Assembly: GCF_900635775.1 (NCBI RefSeq)
Contig: NZ_LR134167.1
Location: forward strand, 2,166,477-2,230,476
Direction: 5' to 3'
Length of the DNA: 64,000 bases
Source of the DNA: Avibacterium volantium
Lineage (GTDB): Bacteria > Pseudomonadota > Gammaproteobacteria > Enterobacterales > Pasteurellaceae
A program made the translations under genes and the position numbers. This document shows positions 9,096-17,686 of the stretch, one piece after another; the stretch's first letter is position 1; each line of letters starts with the position of its first letter. Below the pieces are notes generated by a model that saw nothing but the letters and a program-made list of their open reading frames with translations, had not been told where the DNA came from and made no database searches.

Positions 9096-9620
9096 TTACT
9101 TTTGCTTTAAACTAGCTAATACAGCGAACGGGTTCGGTTTTTTTGCCAATTCTTCGGGCAATTCGCCAAAAACCTGTTCAGCCACGGACACTTCACAGTG
9201 TTCAGATGAATGCATTGGCACAATCGGCAGACATAACATCAATTCATCTTCAATTGTTGCCAGTAAATCTATTTCCCCAAACTCGTTAAGTTCAATAGGT
9301 TCATAAATCTCTGGTAACGCATCGGCTTGATCCAAATTAGAAACAGGGCTATATGCAAACTCGGCTTCCAAGATTTGGTTAAAAGGTTCACCGCAGCGCT
9401 GACAAGTGAGTTCCACTTCAACCTGAGCTTTGCCTTTCATTACCACTAATTTTTGTGAATCAATGAAAAATGATAATGTTACCTGTGCATCGCTGAGCAC
9501 TTTATTTACTGATTCAGCTAGGCGACCAAGTTGGTTGATTGCATAATAGCCATCATAATCCAATCTACGCTGTGCATCCTTTACCGGATCAGTTGTAAGG
9601 GGTAGTTTTACCTTTTGCAT
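9096..9620 (-). CDS. yceD: YceD / DUF177 family protein (23S rRNA accumulation protein)
   Basis: 174 residues starting [20 protein letters not shown], colinear with E. coli YceD. A CQRCGE pair lies near residue 74 and the C-terminal [20 protein letters not shown] is conserved. DUF177 proteins are reported to be needed for normal 23S rRNA accumulation, which suits their place just upstream of rpmF. No Shine-Dalgarno precedes the start codon, and a strong promoter's -10 element ends only ten bases upstream (see separate entry). Confidence 0.92.
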   Translation of the reverse strand: MQKVKLPLTTDPVKDAQRRLDYDGYYAINQLGRLAESVNKVLSDAQVTLSFFIDSQKLVVMKGKAQVEVELTCQRCGEPFNQILEAEFAYSPVSNLDQADALPEIYEPIELNEFGEIDLLATIEDELMLCLPIVPMHSSEHCEVSVAEQVFGELPEELAKKPNPFAVLASLKQK

Positions 9621-9629
9621 AGGGCGTGC

Positions 9630-9658
9630 ATATTACCTTTTGATGTTCAATTAGTCAA
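9630..9658 (-). promoter_or_regulatory. Strong sigma-70 promoter of the yceD-rpmF-plsX-fab operon
   Basis: On the minus strand TTGACT (9653-9658), a 17-base spacer and TAATAT (9630-9635) form a near-consensus promoter. Transcription should start about seven bases below the -10, near 9623, only about three bases before the yceD ATG at 9620. The message would then be leaderless or nearly so. Confidence 0.75.
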
Positions 9659-9703
9659 AGGAAATTATGATTTTTTATGCGAAAAGTGCGAATTTCCTTT
9701 TTC

Positions 9704-10351
9704 TTAAATTTGATCTTGTTTTTCTAAACGGAAAAATTCTGCTTGGGGAAAATGTTGGTGCAAATAATTTTCCAAATAACGCGCCGTTTCATCATTGATG
9801 GTTTCATCGCCTAAGGGATAGCGATTATAAATTAATCCTTTTAATTCAATATGATACTGTTTGCAGGCTAACAAACTAAGCAAGGTGTGATTAATACTGC
9901 CCAGTTTTCCTGAGGTTACTAAAATCACAGGATAGCCTTGCGCGGCCACATAATCTAAGGTGGTGTGCTGTTCATCATAAGGCACGCACAGGCCACCTGC
10001 GCCTTCCAATAGCACATAATCATAACGCGCTGCCAGCTCGTCTGTTGCTTGGCGGATAAGTGCGGTGCAAATTTCACGATTTTCTAGGCGCGCGGCGAGA
10101 TGCGGCGAACAAGGGTAAGAAAATAAATAAGGGCAGGTTAGCCCTTGCTGATCTTCGGGCAATAGCTCAATGCCTTGCAATTTGCGGTGTTGCACAATGT
10201 CTTCAGAAATTTCTTCACAGCCTGTTTGGATCATTTTTTGCGTAATGACCGAAAAACCTTGTTCCGCGAGTTTTTTCGCATACCAGCCTGTGGCGATGGT
10301 TTTTCCTACATCGGTGTCAATGCCCGAAATAAAGATCACTTGCCCTGTCAT
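9704..10351 (-). CDS. bioD: Dethiobiotin synthetase
   Basis: ATP-dependent closure of the ureido ring of 7,8-diaminopelargonic acid to dethiobiotin. 215 residues with the modified P-loop GIDTDVGKT at 10-18 and the LLEGAGGLCVP motif near residue 112. Last gene of the bioA-F-G-C-D operon, 14 bases after bioC. Family length (about 225) fits. Confidence 0.95.
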   Translation of the reverse strand: MTGQVIFISGIDTDVGKTIATGWYAKKLAEQGFSVITQKMIQTGCEEISEDIVQHRKLQGIELLPEDQQGLTCPYLFSYPCSPHLAARLENREICTALIRQATDELAARYDYVLLEGAGGLCVPYDEQHTTLDYVAAQGYPVILVTSGKLGSINHTLLSLLACKQYHIELKGLIYNRYPLGDETINDETARYLENYLHQHFPQAEFFRLEKQDQI

Positions 10352-10365
10352 TTTGTTTCCCCTTG

Positions 10366-11124
10366 CTATAATTTTTGTGCCAAAATAAAAAGTGGCTGAT
10401 AATTCAACCGCACTTGTCCTTGCGGATTTTCATATTGCGCTTTGTAATCTGCAATAAATTGTTGCAATCGTCCCTTTGTCCAACGTCCTTGCCCTGTGGC
10501 AGTTACGCCAGTGGCTTTGAGATGTTGCAACACCGCTAACGGATTAGAAAAATACAACGGCATCGCTTGTTCAAATAAGGCTTTGATCTCAAATCTTTCA
10601 CTCAGCCATTGTTGCCATTGCTCCAAATCAGGATAATCCAAGCCAATTCCCGTTAATGCACGAATTTCGGCTAAATTTTGTGGGGCAAAGGTGCTAATCA
10701 GCAAGATGCCATTTTCACGCAATAAATCGGCACATTTATTGATGAAACCGTGCGGATCAGCAAACCACTGCACCGCAGAAGCGGAAGCGATGAGATCATA
10801 ATGCGCAGGAAACGGATAGTTTTCCCCATCGCCTTGATAAAAAACAACATTCTCTTGTGGAAATAGGGCGTTAAGTTGGCTTTTCACATCGCATAAATCG
10901 TTAAATGCCCAAGATTTCACTTGTAAATGTTGCGCTAAAAGTTGGCTAAAATGCCCCGTGCCACAACCAATTTCCAGCACTTGTGAAAAAGCCGTTCTGC
11001 CCGTTTGCAATAACAGCTGTAACAGTTGCTGATTAATTTGCTGCTGCGCTTGTGCTTGGCTGTCGTAGCTCTGCAAGGCTTGGCTAAAGCATTGCGCAAC
11101 GCGAGATTTATTTACCGCCTTCAT
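10366..11124 (-). CDS. bioC: Malonyl-ACP O-methyltransferase
   Basis: Methylates malonyl-ACP with S-adenosylmethionine so that the disguised primer can be elongated by the fatty-acid machinery to pimeloyl-ACP methyl ester. 252 residues; SAM-binding motif I LEIGCGTGHFS at about 50-60. Its ATG follows the bioG stop codon with no gap, which suggests translational coupling. It depends functionally on the fab enzymes encoded just downstream in this window. Confidence 0.93.
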   Translation of the reverse strand: MKAVNKSRVAQCFSQALQSYDSQAQAQQQINQQLLQLLLQTGRTAFSQVLEIGCGTGHFSQLLAQHLQVKSWAFNDLCDVKSQLNALFPQENVVFYQGDGENYPFPAHYDLIASASAVQWFADPHGFINKCADLLRENGILLISTFAPQNLAEIRALTGIGLDYPDLEQWQQWLSERFEIKALFEQAMPLYFSNPLAVLQHLKATGVTATGQGRWTKGRLQQFIADYKAQYENPQGQVRLNYQPLFILAQKL

Positions 11125-11814
11125 TTAAAATAACTCAGCCCATGCGTGAAATTGCGCAAAAGGATAGTGCGGCAATGGCATTGTTTGTAAGACAAATTCT
11201 GTGCCATTTTGCACCGCACTTTGCTTTTGCTCAGCGGCATAAGTTTGCCAAAAGTTGAGCTGATTTTGGCTAGGGAAAATACGATCTTTCTCCCCAATAA
11301 TGGCTTTTGTCCAGTTCAGCGATTTTCCATTATCTTGCTGAATAGATTGATAAAGTTCGCCTAATTCTGACCGCACTTGCTGCCAATCACGTTGCCCTGC
11401 TAATTGGCTATATTGCTCGAACGTGGCGCTATCACCGCACATTCTGCGCTGAAATTTGGCTAAATTACGTTCATCTAGCTGTTCTAGAGTGCCGATAAAT
11501 ACCGCTTGCGGAATGCCCATAGCATCATCACAAGGCTTGCCTGTGCCGTTAATGGCAGTCGCGCTGACAAAGGGCGTTTGCCCAAGTACTTTATTTGCCA
11601 CCCACACGCCCATTGACCAAGCCACCACACGGATCTGCGAATAAGGGGAAAGATCCACATTAAATATCAGATCTTGATAGTCATAGCACAGCAGTAAATC
11701 GGTGTTTTCTGGTAACGCTAAGTGAGAAACCGCACTGGCTGGCGTTCCCCAGCCCGCAAAATAAATGATTAAATTTGGATTATTATCTGCGCGCTTGATT
11801 AATTCTATTTGCAT
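11125..11814 (-). CDS. bioG: Pimeloyl-ACP methyl ester carboxylesterase BioG
   Basis: Alpha/beta-hydrolase that removes the methyl group once the pimeloyl chain is complete, the role BioH plays in E. coli. 229 residues, DUF452-type. The start [21 protein letters not shown], the nucleophile elbow AWSMG with Ser67, and a late His in LPHYPFAQF (about 215) are visible. It overlaps the end of bioF by 10 bases and touches bioC. The BioG form in this position is typical of Haemophilus-type biotin operons. Confidence 0.92.
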   Translation of the reverse strand: MQIELIKRADNNPNLIIYFAGWGTPASAVSHLALPENTDLLLCYDYQDLIFNVDLSPYSQIRVVAWSMGVWVANKVLGQTPFVSATAINGTGKPCDDAMGIPQAVFIGTLEQLDERNLAKFQRRMCGDSATFEQYSQLAGQRDWQQVRSELGELYQSIQQDNGKSLNWTKAIIGEKDRIFPSQNQLNFWQTYAAEQKQSAVQNGTEFVLQTMPLPHYPFAQFHAWAELF

Positions 11815-12989
11815 TGTTGTTGCTCAAATTCCATTAAGGTTGTGAGAAAAGCGTCCACTTCTTGCTCTGTCATATCCGCTGTTAAAGAAACGCGAATGCG
11901 TGATGTACCTTTTGGTACCGTAGGCGGACGGATCGGCAAACAATAATAGCCTTGTTGTTGCAAGGCAAGCGCCGTTGCCACGGTTTTTTGATTATCACCG
12001 ATAATATAAGGAATAATACCGCTTTCGCTCAGAATCGATTGGGCTAAATTCTCGCGAAAAAAGCACCGCACTTTTTTGCTTAGCTGATGTAAATGTTGGC
12101 GGCGCGTAGCAAAGTGCGGGAGTTTTTCAAACAGAAATGTGCTCCACGCCACACACAATGGCGGCAGTGCGGTAGAAAAAATCAGCGGTCGCATTTTATT
12201 AATTAAATAATCTTTAATGAGCTGATCGCACACCACATAAGCGCCCATTGATGCCAAGGCTTTGCCAAAGGTGCCAACTAAAAAATCGATCTCTTGCACG
12301 CAACCTTGCTGTTCCGCAATGCCTAATCCTGTGTTGCCATAAGCCCCGATGGCGTGGGCTTCGTCCACATAAAGCATCACATTGCCAAAGCGATGTTTCA
12401 ACGCTACAAGCTGGCGTAAATCTACCACATCACCGTCCATACTAAAAATGCTTTCGGTAACGATGATCATTCGTTGGTAATGGGCTTGATGTTTTGCTAA
12501 TAAGGTTTCTAAGTGATTGAAATCATTATGCCGATAGCGCACGAAATCTGCCTCGCTCAAACGAATGCCATCAATGATACTGGCGTGAACCAGTTTATCC
12601 GCCACGATCAGGGTTTTCTTATTTGCCACGGCGGGTAAAATGCCGATGTTGGCGTGATAGCCACTATTAAACAACAAGCACGCCTCACGTCCAAATCGGC
12701 TTGCCATCAGGCTTTCGAGCTGTTCGTAAATGGCGAAAGATCCCGTTAATAACCTTGAGGAAGAGGAAGTAAAGTGTGGTAGGTTTTCGCCATAGTTTTT
12801 TAAAAATTCGCTTTTTAACGCGTCATCATTGGCAAGACCTAAATAATCATTAGAAGACATATTGAGCATTGTGCGTCCGTCTTTGACGATCATTTTGCCT
12901 TGATGATCTAACTGTGGAAGCTGACGAAACTGCCCTTGAGCTTTAAGTTCAGCCAGTGTTTGTGCAAAATCAGCCAAATGATTATTCAT
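11805..12989 (-). CDS. bioF: 8-amino-7-oxononanoate synthase
   Basis: PLP enzyme condensing pimeloyl-ACP with alanine. 394 residues from the ATG at 12989 ([15 protein letters not shown]), preceded by AAGAGG. A longer frame to 13088 exists but lies wholly inside bioA and carries no family sequence. PLP lysine is K243 in [15 protein letters not shown] (207-212) and the N-terminal [13 protein letters not shown] fit the family. It overlaps bioA by 8 bases and bioG by 10. Confidence 0.95.
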   Translation of the reverse strand: MNNHLADFAQTLAELKAQGQFRQLPQLDHQGKMIVKDGRTMLNMSSNDYLGLANDDALKSEFLKNYGENLPHFTSSSSRLLTGSFAIYEQLESLMASRFGREACLLFNSGYHANIGILPAVANKKTLIVADKLVHASIIDGIRLSEADFVRYRHNDFNHLETLLAKHQAHYQRMIIVTESIFSMDGDVVDLRQLVALKHRFGNVMLYVDEAHAIGAYGNTGLGIAEQQGCVQEIDFLVGTFGKALASMGAYVVCDQLIKDYLINKMRPLIFSTALPPLCVAWSTFLFEKLPHFATRRQHLHQLSKKVRCFFRENLAQSILSESGIIPYIIGDNQKTVATALALQQQGYYCLPIRPPTVPKGTSRIRVSLTADMTEQEVDAFLTTLMEFEQQQCK

Positions 12990-14271
12990 TGTAAACCTCT
13001 TTGAGTACCGCCAATAAGCCTTGCGTGAGCTGGCTGAGCTGGGCGGACGAAATAATAAAAGGAGGCATAATATACACCAAATGCCCAAAAGGACGTAGCC
13101 AAATGCCTTTTTCTACAAATTTTGGTTGCAATACAGCTAAATCCACTGGGGCTTTCATTTCTAACACGCCAATAGCGCCTAATACGCGTACTTCTTTCAC
13201 CGATTGGAAATTTTTTGCTGCCGCCAGTTCGGTTTTTAATTGCTGTTCAATGGCGTTTACCTTGCCTTGCCAATCGCTTTCCAATAATAAATCAATGGAT
13301 GCACTGGCAATGGCGCAAGCGAGCGGATTGCCCATAAAGGTTGGCCCGTGCATAAAACATTTTGCTTCGCCGTTGCAAATGGTTTCGGCAATATGTGCGG
13401 TGGTGACGGTGGCGGAAAGGGTTAAATAGCCGCCTGTTAAGGCTTTGCCTAAGCAGATAATATCAGGCTTGATGTTGGTATATTCTGTGGCAAACAGTTT
13501 GCCTGTACGCCCAAAGCCTGTGGCGATTTCATCAAAAATCAGCAAGACGCCATATTCATCACACAAGGCGCGCGCTTTTTCTAAATAGGTCGGCGAATAA
13601 AAATACATTCCCCCCGCACCTTGCACAATCGGCTCTAAAATTAAGGCGGCAATTTCACCGCTCTTTTCTGCCAGTAAATCTTTGAGCGGCTGAATATCAG
13701 CCTCTTGCCATTGTCCGTCAAAGGTGGTTTTCGGTTGCGGTAAAAAATATTGCACGGGCAGGCCTTTGGCAAACAGACTATGCATTCCGGTAATCGGATC
13801 GCACACGGACATTGCGTGCCAAGTGTCGCCGTGGTAGCCCGAACGAATGGTGGCGAATTTGTAACGCTGGCTTTCACCTTTGGCTTGCTGATATTGCACC
13901 GCCATTTTCATCGCCACTTCCACCGCCACCGAGCCACTATCGGCAAAGAAAATTTTATCCAAGCCCGCAGGCAATAATCGCACTAAACGCTGCGCCAATT
14001 CGCCAGCGGGATCGTGGGTAAATCCACCGAACATAATATGGCTCATTTTCTCTAACTGATCTTTCGCCGCTTGGTTCAATTTCGGGTGATTATAACCGTG
14101 TAACGCCGCCCACCAAGAAGACATTCCATCAATAAGCCGCTTGCCATTTTTCAACGTGATTTCCACCCCGTCCGCACGTTCCACCGCAAACATCGGCGCA
14201 TCGCTGTTAATGCGTGAATAAGGGTGCCAGATGTGGTTTTTATCGATATTAAGGAGGGATTGTTCTTGCAT
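12982..14271 (-). CDS. bioA: Adenosylmethionine-8-amino-7-oxononanoate aminotransferase
   Basis: PLP transaminase using S-adenosylmethionine as amino donor to make 7,8-diaminopelargonate. 429 residues; [12 protein letters not shown] holds the PLP-binding Asp (about 247) and [10 protein letters not shown] the Schiff-base lysine K276; IWHPYS near the start is BioA-specific. First gene of the bio operon. The ATG lies immediately at the edge of the repeat array, so its leader and weak ribosome site (AGG in AACAGGTTAAAAATG) are repeat-derived. bioB is not in this window. Confidence 0.95.
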   Translation of the reverse strand: MQEQSLLNIDKNHIWHPYSRINSDAPMFAVERADGVEITLKNGKRLIDGMSSWWAALHGYNHPKLNQAAKDQLEKMSHIMFGGFTHDPAGELAQRLVRLLPAGLDKIFFADSGSVAVEVAMKMAVQYQQAKGESQRYKFATIRSGYHGDTWHAMSVCDPITGMHSLFAKGLPVQYFLPQPKTTFDGQWQEADIQPLKDLLAEKSGEIAALILEPIVQGAGGMYFYSPTYLEKARALCDEYGVLLIFDEIATGFGRTGKLFATEYTNIKPDIICLGKALTGGYLTLSATVTTAHIAETICNGEAKCFMHGPTFMGNPLACAIASASIDLLLESDWQGKVNAIEQQLKTELAAAKNFQSVKEVRVLGAIGVLEMKAPVDLAVLQPKFVEKGIWLRPFGHLVYIMPPFIISSAQLSQLTQGLLAVLKEVYNE

Positions 14272-14940
14272 TTTTAACCTGTTATTTCAGCAAACTTTAG
14301 GGAGAACGATGTATTCGCCCGCATCTCATATCATTTGGGGTAGGGACGGACCTGTGTCCGTCCGTATATCATCATTAATTTTCGGGCGAACACATAGGTG
14401 CCCCCCTACATCAATATAAACGAACACTGCTCTTTTTCACCTATCATTTCAGTAAATTCTAGGGAGAACGATGTATTCGCCCGCCTCTCATATCATTTTT
14501 TGTAGGGACGGACCTGCGTGTCCGTCCGTAATAAGCATTAATTTTCGGGCGCACACATAGGTGCGCCCCTACACCAATATAATAGAGAACGAGCAATGCT
14601 ATTTTTAACCTATAATTTCAGTAAATTCTAGGGAGAACCGATGTAGTCGTCAGTATCTCATATCATTTTTTGTAGGGACGGACCTGTGTCCGTCCGTATA
14701 TCATCATTAATTTTCGGGCACACACATAGGTGCGCCCCTACACCAATATAATAGAGAACGAACACTGCTCTTTTTCACCTATCATTTAAGTAAATTCTAG
14801 GGATAGCGATGTACTCACCCGAATCTCATATTATTTTTGGTAGGGACGGACCTGTGTGTCCGTCCGTAATAATCATTAATTTTCGGGCGCACACACAGGT
14901 GCGTTCCTACATCAATACAATCGAAAACGAACACTACCCC
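14272..14940. repeat. Four tandem ~165-bp repeats, each with two inverted copies of one hairpin
   Basis: Four head-to-tail units begin with ATTTCAG/ATTTAAG-type sequence near 14284, 14446, 14615 and 14784, with periods of 162-169 bases. Each holds a hairpin GGACGGAC-ctgt-GTCCGTCC (starting near 14344, 14506, 14676 and 14844), then a second hairpin GGGCGCAC-acata-GTGCGCCC in opposite orientation. Between them lies TTAATTTTCGGG. The hairpins are versions of one motif (GTAGGGRCGSACCT) with paired changes in both arms. Copy 1 and copy 4 have partly decayed second hairpins. No protein signal is real here: short frames starting MYSP are translations of the repeat. Similar palindromic motifs are scattered in other bacterial genomes; function unknown. 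Confidence 0.9.
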
Positions 14941-14977
14941 CATTCCTGTGATAAATCAAGGCAAAATCCGCATATCG

Positions 14978-15005
14978 TTGCACAAGTAGGATAAGTTGAT
15001 ATAAT
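14978..15005 (+). promoter_or_regulatory. psd promoter
   Basis: TTGCAC (14978-14983), a 16-base spacer and TATAAT (15000-15005) lie just outside the repeat array and 30 bases before the psd start codon. The -10 is a perfect consensus. Confidence 0.7.
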
Positions 15006-15035
15006 CGCCCTTCCATTTTAACAAAGGAAAACCTT

Positions 15036-15926
15036 ATGACATTAAAAACGCAAATACCTTTAACGTATTGGCAACGTGTAAAAGTGGCTTTTCAATATGT
15101 AATGCCGCAACTTTATTTAACCCAGCTTGCTGGTTGGTTTGCAAAGCAACGTTGGGGAGCGCTAACCCATTTAGTGATTAAATTATTCGCGAAAAAATAC
15201 CAAGTCAATATGCAAGAAGCGCTGAAACCAAATTTTAATGATTATGCGACCTTTAATGAATTTTTTATCCGTCCTTTAGCGGAAGGGGCGAGAAAAATTG
15301 ATGAAAATCCTACCGCACTTTGTTTACCCGCAGACGGCTGCGTGAGCCAGCTCGGGCATATTGATGAAGATCGTTTATTACAAGCCAAAGGACACGATTT
15401 TAGCCTTGCCGATCTGCTTGCCAATGATAAAGAATTGGTCGAGGCCTTTAAAAATGGTGAATTCGCCACAATATACCTTTCACCGAGAGATTATCATCGT
15501 GTACATATGCCTTGTGATGGCACATTACGCAAAATGATTTATGTACCGGGTGAACTGTTTTCAGTTAATCCATTTTTGGCAGAACACGTTCCGAATTTAT
15601 TTGCTCGTAACGAACGCGTGATCTGCGTGTTTGATACGGAATTTGGGCAAATGGTACAAATTTTAGTGGGGGCAACCATCACAGCAAGCATCAGCACCCA
15701 ATGGGCTGGCGTGATTAACCCACCGCGCAGCAAAGAGGTGAAAGTCTGGACATATAGCGGTGAAAATGCCGTGAAATTACGCAAAGGTCAAGAAATGGGC
15801 GCGTTCCAGCTTGGTTCTACGGTAATCAATCTATTCCAGCCAAACCAAGTGAAATTGGCAGAACAGTTGGCGGTTGATGTGCCAGTGCATATGGGCGAAG
15901 TGTTAGCTTATAAAAACACGATGTAA
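15036..15926 (+). CDS. psd: Phosphatidylserine decarboxylase proenzyme
   Basis: Membrane-associated pyruvoyl enzyme that makes phosphatidylethanolamine. 296 residues. The self-cleavage motif LGST is at 259-262, where Ser261 becomes the pyruvoyl group of the alpha chain. Asp100 (PADG) and the His of RDYHRVH near 155 provide the rest of the processing triad. Start ATG follows AAAGGAAAA. A single gene with its own promoter; 47 bases separate it from fklB. Confidence 0.96.
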   Translation: MTLKTQIPLTYWQRVKVAFQYVMPQLYLTQLAGWFAKQRWGALTHLVIKLFAKKYQVNMQEALKPNFNDYATFNEFFIRPLAEGARKIDENPTALCLPADGCVSQLGHIDEDRLLQAKGHDFSLADLLANDKELVEAFKNGEFATIYLSPRDYHRVHMPCDGTLRKMIYVPGELFSVNPFLAEHVPNLFARNERVICVFDTEFGQMVQILVGATITASISTQWAGVINPPRSKEVKVWTYSGENAVKLRKGQEMGAFQLGSTVINLFQPNQVKLAEQLAVDVPVHMGEVLAYKNTM

Positions 15927-15973
15927 TAAATCGCTTAATCAAACACATTTATTTTTAATAGAAGGAAAAAACA

Positions 15974-16606
15974 ATGTCAGAACAATTTTTTAACCAAGTC
16001 GCTTTAGATGATGTTTCTGCCAAAGGCAGTTACGGTATCGGTTTACAAATCGGTCAGCAATTAGTTGATAGCAAATTAGCAGTCAAAGCAGATGCCGTGG
16101 CGAAAGGGATCTTTGATGCGTTAAATCAAAATGCGCTAGCGATTGATTTAAACGAAGTGAGCCAAGCCTTACAACAACTGCAACAACAAGCCGCAGAAGC
16201 AGCGCAAGCCCAATTCAAAAAAATTGAAGAAGAAGGCAAAGCCTATCTTGCAGAAAATGCGAAAAAAGACGGCGTGAAAGTAACAGATTCAGGCTTACAA
16301 TATGAAGTGTTAGTGGAAGGTAACGGAAAAATCCCAAGCAAACAAGATCAAGTACGCGTTCATTACACAGGAACATTGCCAGATGGCACCGTATTCGACA
16401 GCTCCGTACAACGTGGCCAACCTGCTGAATTTCCTGTAAGCGGTGTAATCCCGGGTTGGGTTGAAGCCCTTTCAATGATGCCAGTTGGCTCAAAATGGAA
16501 ACTCACCATTCCACACAACCTTGCCTACGGCGAGCGCGGCGCAGGTGCAGCAATCCCACCATTTAGCACCTTAGTGTTTGAAGTGGAATTGTTGGATATT
16601 CTTTAA
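15974..16606 (+). CDS. fklB: FKBP-type peptidyl-prolyl cis-trans isomerase, FklB-like
   Basis: 210 residues: an N-terminal helical dimerisation domain (about 1-105; [12 protein letters not shown], then a Gln/Ala-rich helix), then a C-terminal FKBP domain (about 110-210) with [33 protein letters not shown] and [14 protein letters not shown]. No signal peptide, so cytosolic like E. coli FklB and unlike FkpA. Ribosome site GAAGGAAAA. Transcription ends at the hairpin 17 bases downstream. Confidence 0.93.
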   Translation: MSEQFFNQVALDDVSAKGSYGIGLQIGQQLVDSKLAVKADAVAKGIFDALNQNALAIDLNEVSQALQQLQQQAAEAAQAQFKKIEEEGKAYLAENAKKDGVKVTDSGLQYEVLVEGNGKIPSKQDQVRVHYTGTLPDGTVFDSSVQRGQPAEFPVSGVIPGWVEALSMMPVGSKWKLTIPHNLAYGERGAGAAIPPFSTLVFEVELLDIL

Positions 16607-16622
16607 TTTATCTTCCGCATAA

Positions 16623-16655
16623 AAAAGACCTAGCTATTTCGCTAGGTCTTTTCTT
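16623..16655 (+). terminator. Bidirectional terminator after fklB (copy A)
   Basis: Perfect 12-bp stem AAAAGACCTAGC / GCTAGGTCTTTT with loop TATTTC, followed by TTCTTTTC on plus and by T6 on minus. It serves fklB on the plus strand and the leftward lipoprotein gene on the minus strand. Confidence 0.9.
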
Positions 16656-16695
16656 TTCAGATTAGAAAAATTCTTGAAAAAACAACCGCACTTTG
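16623..16695 (+). repeat. Direct repeat copy A flanking the lipoprotein/XRE cassette
   Basis: Terminator hairpin followed by TTAGAAAAATTCTTGAAAAA and an uptake-signal core (ACCGCACTT). Nearly the same ~70 bases recur at 17602-17671. The copies differ only in the hairpin loop, two bases after it, and one base of the uptake core. Confidence 0.9.
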
Positions 16696-16753
16696 TTTTT
16701 TATCCTGTCGGTAGCGTTATACTAGAATAATTCTTATTGCTTAGGTAGAATGC

Positions 16754-17092
16754 TTACTTGTTAGCACAACCAGGTAAACTGCGATCCAAAACTTGTGTTC
16801 CTTCTGCAATATATTTTGTTCTAAATCCACTTTCTACAGAAATAACAACATCAGAAAGTGCGACTGCACATCGATCTGTTTCAATAGCTCTATCTACAGC
16901 ATTTTTCATATATACGATACCAAATGTGGTTTTATCTTCACCTTTAACTCTTTCACCAAGAACTAATTTTCCTGAATTAAGATTCACATTTTTCGTACTA
17001 GCCAATGTAAAATCAGCTACTCTGTGAGTGACACAAGCACTCAACATTAATGTAGTGGCTGCAACAAAAATAGACTTCGAAATAAGTTTCAT
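16754..17092 (-). CDS. Small predicted lipoprotein of unknown function
   Basis: 112 residues. A signal peptide with Lys at 2 and 6 and a hydrophobic core IFVAATTLML ends in the lipobox LSAC, so Cys20 is the predicted lipidated residue; residue 21 is Val, which does not suggest inner-membrane retention. The mature part is short and soluble, with two further cysteines (in TDRCAVAL and LPGCANK) that could form a disulfide. I do not recognise the family. It is divergent from the XRE regulator and shares a 127-base intergenic region with it; both lie between duplicated terminator blocks and look acquired. Confidence 0.75.
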   Translation of the reverse strand: MKLISKSIFVAATTLMLSACVTHRVADFTLASTKNVNLNSGKLVLGERVKGEDKTTFGIVYMKNAVDRAIETDRCAVALSDVVISVESGFRTKYIAEGTQVLDRSLPGCANK

Positions 17093-17136
17093 CGTTATAC
17101 CTCATAAAATATATGTTAGAATCTTTGATATTATTT

Positions 17137-17160
17137 ACTAGAGGAATATGTTTATCTAGT
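17137..17160. promoter_or_regulatory. Inverted repeat between lipoprotein and XRE genes, possible operator
   Basis: ACTAGA (17137-17142) and TCTAGT (17155-17160) are perfect 6-bp inverted arms 12 bases apart, centred in the divergent intergenic region. The position would suit autoregulation by the XRE protein. Based only on symmetry and position. Confidence 0.35.
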
Positions 17161-17219
17161 TATAAGTAGGTATAAAATACAATCAATAAAGGTGTTGACA
17201 AGTCAATAAGTGGTGAGCT

Positions 17220-17612
17220 ATGAAAGTTAAAGACCAAATAAAAATGAGAAGAGAAGCTAATAAATGGACGCAAGAGGAAATGGCAAATAGGTTACATATG
17301 TCAACCAATAATTACGCAAAACTAGAACGTGGAGAAACGAAACTCAACCTTCATCGTTTAGAGCAAATTGCTAATGTATTTAATATTGATGTCATTGAGC
17401 TGATGAATTCTGGGGAGAAAAATGTCACTTTTCTTATGAATGATCACAATACAAATTATTATGGTAGCTCAGAAAAACAGATACAAGAAAATGAAAAACT
17501 ACAATTAATCATCAACCACCAAAAAGAATTACTCTTGCAAAAAGACAACGAAATTAATGCACTAAAAACTCTCGTTGAGTTATTGCAGAAGAATACTATG
17601 CAAAAGACCTAG
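17220..17612 (+). CDS. XRE-family helix-turn-helix regulator with C-terminal coiled coil
   Basis: 130 residues. Residues about 3-62 are a Cro/C1-type HTH (IKMRREANKWTQEEMANRLH, then NNYAKLERGETKLNLHRLEQIANVF). After a linker, residues about 85-126 form a charged, leucine-spaced helix (NEKLQLIINHQKELLLQKDN), probably a coiled-coil dimerisation tail. Ribosome site GGTGAG. The stop codon TAG lies inside the left arm of the following terminator hairpin, so the 3' end of the gene and the flanking repeat are fused. AT-rich compared with its neighbours. Target genes unknown; the divergent lipoprotein gene is the obvious candidate. Confidence 0.85.
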   Translation: MKVKDQIKMRREANKWTQEEMANRLHMSTNNYAKLERGETKLNLHRLEQIANVFNIDVIELMNSGEKNVTFLMNDHNTNYYGSSEKQIQENEKLQLIINHQKELLLQKDNEINALKTLVELLQKNTMQKT

Positions 17613-17671
17613 CTTGGCTAGGTCTTTTCTTTTCCAATTAGAAAAATTCTTGAAAAAACAACCGCTCTTTT
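17602..17671 (+). repeat. Direct repeat copy B, with bidirectional terminator
   Basis: Second copy of the block at 16623. The hairpin arms GACCTAGC (17606-17613) and GCTAGGTC (17617-17624) have only a 3-base loop (TTG), followed by TTTTC. Then comes the shared TTAGAAAAATTCTTGAAAAA. Here the uptake-like core reads ACCGCTCTT instead of ACCGCACTT. It terminates the XRE gene on plus and mrcA on minus. Confidence 0.88.
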
Positions 17672-17686
17672 ATTTTCTTCATCTAG

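Noticed and set aside
12990-13088. N-terminal extension of bioF
   Set aside because: The extra 33 codons lie inside bioA in another frame, and a proper ribosome site and conserved start exist at 12989.
14272-14940. CRISPR array
   Set aside because: The units are ~165 bp tandem copies without unique spacers, contain two hairpins each, and no cas gene is present.
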